Assembly (NCBI GenBank): GCA_934667105.1
Contig: CAKULG010000034.1
Span: forward strand, 1-19,029
Length of the DNA: 19,029 nt
Direction of reading: 5' to 3'
From: an uncultured Clostridia bacterium
GTDB taxonomy: Bacteria; Bacillota; Clostridia; Christensenellales; Aristaeellaceae
This document shows, piece after piece, positions 14,096 through 19,029 of the stretch. The translations under genes were made by a program, and so were the position numbers. The first letter of the stretch is position 1, and each line of letters begins with the position of its first letter. The notes under the pieces were generated by a model. That model did no database searches and was not told the DNA's origin. It saw only the letters and a program-made list of their open reading frames with translations.

Positions 14096-14146
14096 TGCTT
14101 TGCCCCTTTCCCGCGCCCTGGGCGCTTTGTGATGGAGAAACGATTC

Positions 14147-14162
14147 GTTAGAGAAGTCTAAC
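14147..14162. promoter_or_regulatory. Inverted repeat, candidate operator upstream of the MBL operon
   Basis: GTTAGA-N4-TCTAAC is a perfect 6-bp inverted repeat 52 bases upstream of the small ORF start, next to an AT-rich TATATAG. The form suits a dimeric repressor such as MarR. No clear -35/-10 pair is visible, so the promoter is not defined. Confidence 0.35.
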
Positions 14163-14173
14163 TATATACCTTA

Positions 14174-14203
14174 TGAAAAGCCGCCTTTCGGCAGCTTTTT
14201 TTG
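14174..14203 (-). terminator. Terminator of the metal-ATPase operon
   Basis: On the minus strand AAGCTGCC-gaaa-GGCGGCTT forms 8 pairs with one G-T, followed by TTTTC. It is 14 bases after the stop of the 88-aa gene and separates it from the MBL operon. The plus side has TTTTTTT, so it is bidirectional. Confidence 0.75.
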
Positions 14204-14210
14204 AAACGAA

Positions 14211-14477
14211 TTATTCTTCCGCCGCAGCCGTTTCCACCGTGACGCTCTGATCCTGCATTTCCTTTTCGGCAATCAGATCCTCGATGGTTTCCTTGGTGCG
14301 CATCAGTTCCTCCACGGACATGGTTTCAAAGCCCGCGGCGGGGGATTTCACGTTCACGCCGTGGCGGCGCAGGAAATCGTCCACCTTATCTTCGTTGTGC
14401 TTATACGCGCAGAAACCGACGAGGCTCGCGCCCACGCCAATCAGAACGCCCTTGACCAACGGATTGTTCCCAAACAT
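14211..14477 (-). CDS. 88-aa membrane-anchored protein of the metal-ATPase operon
   Basis: A small protein with one N-terminal hydrophobic helix (PLVKGVLIGVGASLVGFCAY, 6-25), a basic-acidic connector (KHNEDKVDDFLRRHGVNV), a linker, and an acidic helical tail (about 52-88) ending VETAAAEE. I do not recognise a family. The layout recalls mycobacterial PacL proteins, small membrane partners of P1B ATPases with Glu/Ala-rich tails, but the metal-binding His/Asp motif of PacL is not present. AAGGAGGAG precedes the ATG. It lies 30 bases after the HMA_2 gene at 14508 and before the terminator, so it is the last gene of the operon. Confidence 0.7.
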   Translation of the reverse strand: MFGNNPLVKGVLIGVGASLVGFCAYKHNEDKVDDFLRRHGVNVKSPAAGFETMSVEELMRTKETIEDLIAEKEMQDQSVTVETAAAEE

Positions 14478-14507
14478 CGTTCTTCTCCTCCTTATTCTGT
14501 CTGCAGT

Positions 14508-15212
14508 TTACGCCTTCCGCGCCATCAGTTCCATTCCCTGCTGGAACATGCTGTCCGCAAAGGCCAGGCCGCTCTCGCCGCCCGCCATGGGCGTGAGGGT
14601 CAGCCAGCCGCTTGCGCGCTTAATCAAATAGGGCGTTTCGCGCGGCGCGCGCGGAACCAAATGGCGACCGAAGGTGATAATCCACGCCAGCAGGCTGGCG
14701 CGACCCGCGCCGGGCTTGCCGACGGAATTGATAAGATAAACGACGGACATTACCTCGGGATCGAAGCTGCCGCGCACGCGCAGCTCTTGATAGGCGTGCT
14801 CCACCACGGCGGCCAGCGTCGCCCCCGTGGACAGCCAGCGGGTAATCGCCGTCAGCGGCGAGGCGGCCATGGAAAGCGCCCCGTCCACCCCGATGCACAA
14901 AAGCGCCAGATAGCTGCTGGGCGCCATGAAGAAGCCCGGCTTCTCAGAACGCTTCACGTGTAAAAGGCTCGCGTCCGTCTGCGCCGCATATGCGGCTCCC
15001 AGCCGCACGATCAGGCGCTCCTCGTCGATGATTTCAGGGTCGTATTCACACAGCAGCGTGCGAATGCGCGGGTTGTACCGGCAGGCCCTTACGCCGGGAA
15101 TCTGCCTGAAAGGCGCTTCGAAGCGAACGGGCCTTTCCATTTGCAGCCGGATGCGCCCGCGAATGGCGGACAACACTTCCAGATGAATCGCTCCCTGTTC
15201 CTGGCGCATCAT
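14508..15212 (-). CDS. HMA_2-domain membrane protein, third accessory protein of the metal-ATPase operon
   Basis: The 234-residue protein begins with an HMA-like ferredoxin fold (about 8-78). It reads LEVLSAIRGRIRLQM, then FRQIPGVRACRYNPRIRTLL and YDPEIIDEERLIVRL. The usual metal-binding GMxCxxC loop is replaced by IRGRIRL. Residues 94-165 have hydrophobic stretches that may form 2-3 membrane helices, and the remainder looks globular. Start: ATGATG at 15212, with the RBS GGGGAGGGG inside the ATPase gene; the ATGA overlap with that gene's stop gives 4-bp translational coupling. It probably helps the ATPase to capture or deliver metal, an inference from context. Confidence 0.82.
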   Translation of the reverse strand: MMRQEQGAIHLEVLSAIRGRIRLQMERPVRFEAPFRQIPGVRACRYNPRIRTLLCEYDPEIIDEERLIVRLGAAYAAQTDASLLHVKRSEKPGFFMAPSSYLALLCIGVDGALSMAASPLTAITRWLSTGATLAAVVEHAYQELRVRGSFDPEVMSVVYLINSVGKPGAGRASLLAWIITFGRHLVPRAPRETPYLIKRASGWLTLTPMAGGESGLAFADSMFQQGMELMARKA

Positions 15213-17389
15213 GCCCTCCCCTCCCCCGGTTTCATGAACATCAGCCGCAGGGAATTAGCCACCACCAGAATGGTGGAGGAATTATGCAGAAGCGCGCTCA
15301 TCATCACGGAAATACCGCTGGCCGCGCCCAGAATCAGGCCCACGGAATTGACGGCGATCACCAGCGCGAAATTCTGATGCACGATGCGCATTGTCGCGCG
15401 TGCCAGGCGGCGCAGCGCGGGAATCATCATCGGGTCGTCGCGGTTGATAATCACATCGCTGGTTTCCATGGCGATATCCGTGGATTTGCTGCCCATGGAA
15501 ATGCCCACGTCCGCATAGGCCAGGGCCGGGGCGTCGTTGATCCCGTCGCCCACCATGACCACGCCGTTGCCCTGAACCTGCAATTTCAAAACCGCCTCGG
15601 CCTTCTGCTCGGGCAGCAGCTGGGCGCGATAGCCGTCCGCGCCCACCTGCTCGGCCACTGTCCGCGCCTGCGATTCCATATCCCCCGTCAGCAGCTCGAT
15701 ATCGCCCACGCCGTCATAGCGCAGCGCGTTGATCGCGCGGCGGACGTTTTCGCGCGGGCTGTCCATGGCGTACAGCACGGCCACGATTTCATCATCCACG
15801 CCCACATAATTGGGAATCGCCCCCGTATCGCCGGGCAACGGGGCGGCTGCCTTTACGCCGTTTTCCTTCATATATTCCAGGTTGCCCACCCGCACGGACT
15901 TGCCCTGCGCCTGGGTTTTGCTGCCCCGGGAAACCTCCGTCACCACGTCGCCGTGGGCCAGCGGCTCCGCACCGATCTGCCGCCCGTAGCGCATAATAGC
16001 GCTTGCCAGGGGGTGCGTGCTGGTTTCCTCCGCCGCCATAGCATAAGAAAGAATTTCCTTCTCCGTCATGCCCTCTTTCAGCGCGGCCATGGAGACGATC
16101 CGGGGCTTGCCCTCCGTGATGGTGCCGGTTTTATCCAGCAGCACGGTGTTCGCGCCGCTCATCTGCTCGATAAACGCGCCGCCCTTGATAAGCACGCCTT
16201 GACGGACAGCCGTATTGATGGCGGCGGAAAACGCCGTCGCCGTGGAGAGCTTGATGCCGCAGGAATAATCGATCACCAGCATCTTCAGCGCCTTCTGCGG
16301 GTTCTTGGTCACCAGCCATACGGACAGGCACAGCAGGAAATTCAGCGGCACCAGATAATTAGAGAATTTATCCGCGTAGCGCTGGATGGGGGCCTTTTTC
16401 AATTCACTGGCCTCCACCATGCCCACAATGCGGGAAATAACCGTTTGATCCCCCACCTTGGCGGCACGCACATGAATATTGCCGTTCTTGACGACCGTGC
16501 CTGCGAACACCTCGTCGCCCGCGCGCTTTTCCACGGGAACGAATTCGCCCGTAATGGAGCTTTGGTCCACCACCGCCGCGCCCGAGATCACCTGGCCGTC
16601 CACCGAGATCTTTTCGCCCGTATGCACCGCCACGGTATCGCCCGCGCTGATCTGGTTGATGGGGCGGCGCTCCAGCCGCCCGTCCGGCGCAACCTTCCAG
16701 GCCTCGCCCTCGTCGGCGGAGAGCATTTTCTTAATCGACGAGCGCGTGCGCTCGATGGTATAGGAGGTCATCAGTTCCGCCAGATCGGAAAGCGCCAGAA
16801 TCATCAGCGCCGAGTGCGCATTGCCCAGCATCAGGCTGGCGACGATAGAAGTCACCGTCAGAAAATCGGCGTTGGGGCGCATATCGCGCCGCAGTCCCTC
16901 CCACGCGCTTTTCACCATGGGCGCGGACAGGCCGAGGCTGGCCAGCGCTTCCAGCGAGGTGAAATTCGCCAGCGCGCCGCCCATCAGCGGGATGGTAAAA
17001 AGCGTGTTCCCCAGGGCCAGCGCCCCCGCGTTCACCGCCAGGCGCTTCATAAGCCGTGCGGTGGTCATCGGCGCTTCGGCGGGCGCTTCGCCGTTTTCCG
17101 CATGCCGCGCCCGCAGCGCCGCCATTGCGTGCCGCGCCAGCACCAGATCGGCCTGATCGGCCGCCTCCAGCGCATCCAGCACGGCGCGATCGTATTCCAG
17201 CAGCACGCCCCCCGTGCACGGCGTAACTCGCGCGCGCCGCACGCCGGGAATGCGCGCCAACTCCGAAGCGATTTCGGCGCTTTCTTCCTGCAAGTATTTC
17301 AGCCCCTTCGCCTCCAGGCGCAGCCGCCCGGGCAGGCTGTGCATCACGCGGCCCTTCATCAGGTCGTCCTGGTTTTCTTTATGAATCAT
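15209..17389 (-). CDS. Heavy-metal translocating P1B-type ATPase
   Basis: This 726-residue protein is a P1B metal pump. An HMA_2-type domain (about 13-85, HSLPGRLRLEA) lies before the transmembrane core. The catalytic set is complete: phosphorylated Asp419 in DKTGT, actuator TGE (280-282), the nucleotide-domain HP (459-460), and GDGINDAP (614-621). The ending HNSSTILVVANSLRL is typical of P1B pumps. The membrane metal-binding motif is not CPx: residues 374-383 read DYSCGIKLST, and the later STPTA is STATA. The transported metal cannot be inferred by rule; it may be an atypical substrate. The ATG at 17389 overlaps the stop of the previous gene by 4 bases. Confidence 0.95.
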   Translation of the reverse strand: MIHKENQDDLMKGRVMHSLPGRLRLEAKGLKYLQEESAEIASELARIPGVRRARVTPCTGGVLLEYDRAVLDALEAADQADLVLARHAMAALRARHAENGEAPAEAPMTTARLMKRLAVNAGALALGNTLFTIPLMGGALANFTSLEALASLGLSAPMVKSAWEGLRRDMRPNADFLTVTSIVASLMLGNAHSALMILALSDLAELMTSYTIERTRSSIKKMLSADEGEAWKVAPDGRLERRPINQISAGDTVAVHTGEKISVDGQVISGAAVVDQSSITGEFVPVEKRAGDEVFAGTVVKNGNIHVRAAKVGDQTVISRIVGMVEASELKKAPIQRYADKFSNYLVPLNFLLCLSVWLVTKNPQKALKMLVIDYSCGIKLSTATAFSAAINTAVRQGVLIKGGAFIEQMSGANTVLLDKTGTITEGKPRIVSMAALKEGMTEKEILSYAMAAEETSTHPLASAIMRYGRQIGAEPLAHGDVVTEVSRGSKTQAQGKSVRVGNLEYMKENGVKAAAPLPGDTGAIPNYVGVDDEIVAVLYAMDSPRENVRRAINALRYDGVGDIELLTGDMESQARTVAEQVGADGYRAQLLPEQKAEAVLKLQVQGNGVVMVGDGINDAPALAYADVGISMGSKSTDIAMETSDVIINRDDPMMIPALRRLARATMRIVHQNFALVIAVNSVGLILGAASGISVMMSALLHNSSTILVVANSLRLMFMKPGEGRA

Positions 17390-17778
17390 AGTTTCCTTTC
17401 TTTTTGCTGAGAAAGCCGCAACAGCAGACGCTCGCGCGCCAGTTCCGCCAGTTCTCCTTCCCCTTTATCCTGCCAGGCGTCTTCCTTAAAAATGCGGATT
17501 CCTTCGTCAACCACGGTATCCACCCAGCGCAGAATATCGCGGGTGCCGACGGCCTCCGCATCGTAGCGGACGAGCGCCGTGCCGATGCGCGGATTGATTT
17601 CCGCATCCGTTACGCCGGGCAGCAGCCGCAGCACATCGCGGATATAATGCAGATACGGTGCCGCCACCTTGGGCAGCAGGCGATACTTTTCGAAGCTCAG
17701 CCGCAGCCTGCCCGGCAGATCGCACACCACGCGCGGCCGAAGGCACAGCCGCAAAAAGCCTTCCTCGATTTTATTCAT
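17386..17778 (-). CDS. HMA_2-domain protein, second gene of the metal-ATPase operon
   Basis: A small 130-residue protein that is mostly one HMA-like domain: VVCDLPGRLRLSFEKY (17-32), LLPGVTDAEINPRIGTALV (52-70), then RYDAE. The GMxCxxC metal loop is replaced by LPGRLRL; Cys12 and Cys19 are nearby. The last 35 residues (GELAELARERLLLRLSQQKE) form an amphipathic helix. I chose the ATG at 17778; an in-frame ATG at 17793 exists. It overlaps the first gene by 8 bases and the ATPase by 4 bases, so translation is coupled both ways. It is probably cytoplasmic and acts with the ATPase. Confidence 0.8.
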   Translation of the reverse strand: MNKIEEGFLRLCLRPRVVCDLPGRLRLSFEKYRLLPKVAAPYLHYIRDVLRLLPGVTDAEINPRIGTALVRYDAEAVGTRDILRWVDTVVDEGIRIFKEDAWQDKGEGELAELARERLLLRLSQQKERKL

Positions 17779-18343
17779 CGTCCTGCGTCCCAAACAGCCG
17801 GGCCGCCCACCACAGCAGCGTCGCCGCGCCAGGCAAGGCCCAGCCTTTCTGCGCCCTGCTGCGAATCGCCGCCACGGTCAGCGCGCCTGCGGCCAGCGTT
17901 TTCGCGTCCAGCAGGCCCCCCGTCGCGTCCAAAACTCCCGTATTCACGGCAGCCAGCAGCGTATGCAGTGCTCCGCGCACCTTCCCGGCGGCTTCCTGGT
18001 TCATTTTTCCTTCCAGCCCCATCAGCTTCATCGCCGCGCCTATCACAACCGGCGCCTGCACCTGGGACTCGTCATAGCAAATCAGCACGGAGCCCGTGCG
18101 CGGCGTGATTTCCACCTGGCGGATTACGCCCGTGCCCTCCAGCTGGGTCTTCATTTGTTCCGCCTGTTCGCGCGCTTCGGAAACGGCCGGCATATACAGC
18201 CGCATGCGCCCCGGCAGGCTGGATCGAACCTCCGCCACGCCGCGAAAAGAGGGAAGCTTCATCAGGTTGCTCTTCCGTTCCTTGGGCAGCGCCGCAGCCG
18301 CGCCCGCAGCCAATAGCGCCCACCAAACGCCTCTCACATTCAT
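17771..18343 (-). CDS. HMA_2-domain membrane-anchored protein, first gene of the metal-ATPase operon
   Basis: The 190-residue protein has an N-terminal hydrophobic stretch (GVWWALLAAGAAAALP, 5-20), an HMA-like domain (about 37-100: RSSLPGRMRLYMP, TGVIRQVEITPRTGSVLICYD), and a hydrophobic C-terminal half (about 125-182) that may form membrane hairpins. The metal loop is LPGRMRL in place of CxxC. Start choice is ambiguous: the ATG at 18343 lies one base after GGGAGG, so the GTG at 18337 (7-base spacer) may be used. A longer frame to 18451 overlaps the promoter and is not the gene. It is the first gene of the operon. Confidence 0.78.
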   Translation of the reverse strand: MNVRGVWWALLAAGAAAALPKERKSNLMKLPSFRGVAEVRSSLPGRMRLYMPAVSEAREQAEQMKTQLEGTGVIRQVEITPRTGSVLICYDESQVQAPVVIGAAMKLMGLEGKMNQEAAGKVRGALHTLLAAVNTGVLDATGGLLDAKTLAAGALTVAAIRSRAQKGWALPGAATLLWWAARLFGTQDDE

Positions 18344-18374
18344 TCCTCCCTGCGCCGCAATTGCGTTTGATTCC

Positions 18375-18416
18375 GCCGACAATGCGTCGGCAAAAAAAGG
18401 TAAAATATCTCTTACC
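18375..18416 (-). promoter_or_regulatory. Structured 5' leader of the metal-ATPase operon: two hairpins
   Basis: On the minus strand the transcript would start near 18417 with the 18-base hairpin GGTAAGA-gata-TTTTACC (18399-18416; one G-T), followed by TTTTTTT (18392-18398). Then comes GCCGAC-gcatt-GTCGGC (18375-18391), with no T tract. The first hairpin plus T tract resembles a terminator but sits at the transcript 5' end. No known riboswitch is recognised. Confidence 0.5.
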
Positions 18417-18423
18417 GATGTAT

Positions 18424-18451
18424 ATTTTATCACATTGCCCTGCTTTGTCAA
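18424..18451 (-). promoter_or_regulatory. Sigma-A promoter of the metal-ATPase operon
   Basis: On the minus strand TTGACA (18446-18451, perfect) and TAAAAT (18424-18429) are 16 bases apart, with a TG two bases before the -10 box. It is the strongest promoter seen in the window, and transcription starts near 18417. Confidence 0.88.
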
Positions 18452-18458
18452 GAAACGC

Positions 18459-18508
18459 GCTTTTATTTTCTTTCGTCTTTTGTGCTTTTATTTTCTTTCG
18501 TCTTTTGG
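18459..18508. repeat. Two tandem 25-bp direct repeats upstream of the operon promoter
   Basis: The 25-base unit GCTTTTATTTTCTTTCGTCT followed by TTTG[T/G] occurs twice back to back (18459-18483 and 18484-18508) with a 1-base difference in the last position. It ends 7 bases upstream of the -35 box (minus-strand transcription), so it could be a UP-element or a regulator site. Confidence 0.8.
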
Positions 18509-18568
18509 GCGTATTCTCCGCGCGGCGCTTATCGCCTGGCCCGCTCGCCGCTCGGCAGTGAACGCAAA

Positions 18569-18600
18569 AAATCCGTCCGGATAAAACCCGGACGGATCAG
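18569..18600 (-). terminator. Copy 1 of the 30-bp hairpin, a Rho-independent terminator for the recombinase
   Basis: On the minus strand, ATCCGTCCGG-gttttat-CCGGACGGAT forms 10 pairs followed by TTTTTT. It would end transcription coming from the recombinase side. The same 30 bases recur at 18848-18877. Confidence 0.85.
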
Positions 18601-18847
18601 ACTGTCAAAAAAGTAGCAGACAAACTTGCGGGATGCAATGAAGGGCGGTCAGCTCTTCATTTGAAATCCGCAGGCGGCGGCATGTACGTCGCCGAGGAGC
18701 GGCAGAATGCCGCCTCCTCTATCATTTTCTGGCCGTAAAATGAGGTATCTTTGATACCCATTTTACAAGAAAATGATGCTCTAAATGCAAGACTGCTTTA
18801 GCAGACTTGCATTTACAGGGTGTCGAAAATCCTTTTTCGACACCCTG
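18598..18847. mobile_element. Non-coding multi-hairpin element (MITE-like), flanked by 30-bp direct repeats
   Basis: About 250 bases lacking any gene, flanked by two copies of a 30-bp hairpin. Its ends are imperfect inverted repeats: CAGACTGTCAAAAAAGT and, on the other strand, CAGGGTGTCGAAAAAGG. Inside lie serial hairpins: 18637-18661, 18672-18715, 18721-18777 (about 24 pairs), 18782-18815 (14 pairs) and 18816-18847 (14 pairs, 4-base loop). It is either a miniature transposable element or a structured RNA; no transposase is encoded. Confidence 0.6.
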
Positions 18848-18881
18848 ATCCGTCCGGATAAAACCCGGACGGATCAGGGTG
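18841..18881. repeat. Copy 2 of the 30-bp hairpin, extended to a 17-bp perfect stem
   Basis: CACCCTGATCCGTCCGG pairs perfectly with CCGGACGGATCAGGGTG across a 7-base loop. The stop codon of the recombinase (TGA, plus 18874-18876) lies inside it. Its left arm CACCCTG also pairs with the preceding hairpin (18816-18847), so the two structures compete. Confidence 0.8.
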
Positions 18882-19029
18882 GAGTAGCCCCATCAAAATC
18901 CGAACTCAGTGCCGACGCGATCTCGTCAAGTGAGATTGTCTGCGTCCCATGTTGATAGTTGTAGGTCAAGACCAGTTTATCATCGAACACATACACAGCG
19001 TTTACAAATGTATCAATCAGGCGTTTCTG
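18874..19029 (-). CDS. Large serine recombinase, C-terminal end (partial)
   Basis: The minus frame, running in from the window edge, gives 51 residues: QKRLIDTFVNAVYVFDDKLV, then LTYNYQHGTQTISLDE, and the end FDGATPP before TGA. This is the usual end of a large serine site-specific recombinase of Clostridia mobile elements, where 'LIDxFVNxVYVYDDKLVLTFNY' is characteristic. Such enzymes carry out integration and excision of phages and conjugative elements. The catalytic domain is outside the window. Its 3' end meets the hairpin element directly, and copy 1 of the hairpin is its likely terminator. Confidence 0.85.
   Translation of the reverse strand, partial: QKRLIDTFVNAVYVFDDKLVLTYNYQHGTQTISLDEIASALSSDFDGATPP

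Noticed and set aside
15284..17410. 708-codon open frame on the plus strand
   Set aside because: It is opposite the P1B ATPase, whose motifs are complete. Its His/Arg-rich sequence is typical of antisense reading of a GC-rich gene.
18375..18416. Leader hairpins as a known metal riboswitch
   Set aside because: The region is too short and does not show the four-way junction of NiCo (czcD) or the paired loops of yybP-ykoY riboswitches.
18343..18451. N-terminal extension of the first HMA_2 gene to 18451
   Set aside because: The extra codons overlap the -10 box and the leader hairpins, and the RBS lies at 18344-18350, so the extension cannot be translated from this promoter.
18571..18877. Two copies of a 30-bp repeat as a CRISPR array
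   Set aside because: There are only two copies, separated by about 250 bases of hairpins, with no spacer of normal length and no cas genes.

Overview
The window looks like a chromosomal segment of a moderately high-GC, spore-forming Clostridia bacterium (Bacillota, probably a gut lineage). The basis is a Gin/CsfB-type sporulation anti-sigma factor next to tmk, an RsfA-like prespore regulator, a CD1247-type protein after efp, an aminothiazoline-carboxylate hydrolase family member, and strong GGAGG ribosome binding sites. Family assignments rest on motifs read by eye, without database searches.

Layout. 1-1180 is a decayed mobile-element zone: an IS transposase split by a small inversion, and a trapped response-regulator receiver remnant. 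A tRNA-Val(GAC) gene with its own promoter and terminator follows (1181-1257). 1580-2353 (minus) is an RsfA/Myb-like regulator with a sigma-G-like promoter, divergent from a lone OmpR-type winged-helix protein (2555-2878). 3103-5293 (plus) is an M24 peptidase, elongation factor P and CD1247-protein cluster. 5518-10296 (minus) runs CPA2 antiporter, secreted binding-protein-like gene, gin, HAD-thymidylate kinase fusion, mnmA. A LysR regulator (10470-11369) is divergent from the antiporter and is followed by a membrane-flavodoxin protein (11427-12353). 12513-14095 (minus) is a metallo-beta-lactamase-fold hydrolase overlapping an aminothiazoline-carboxylate hydrolase family gene, with a possible small upstream ORF. 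14211-18343 (minus) is a five-gene metal-ATPase operon: two HMA_2-type proteins, a P1B ATPase with its own HMA_2 domain, a further HMA_2 protein and an 88-aa membrane protein. The right edge holds a roughly 250-bp multi-hairpin element between two copies of a 30-bp terminator hairpin, then the C-terminal end of a large serine recombinase.

The most interesting content is the HMA_2/P1B ATPase operon, where all four HMA-like domains lack the CxxC motif, the membrane CPx motif is replaced by a YSCG sequence, and a structured leader and tandem repeats sit at the promoter. Next come the HAD-Tmk fusion, the forespore-type promoters before the RsfA-like gene and gin, the inversion that exactly splits one transposase, and the hairpin element beside the recombinase. 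Gene spacing implies co-transcription of the metal operon (4-8 bp overlaps) and of the hydrolase pair (14-bp overlap).
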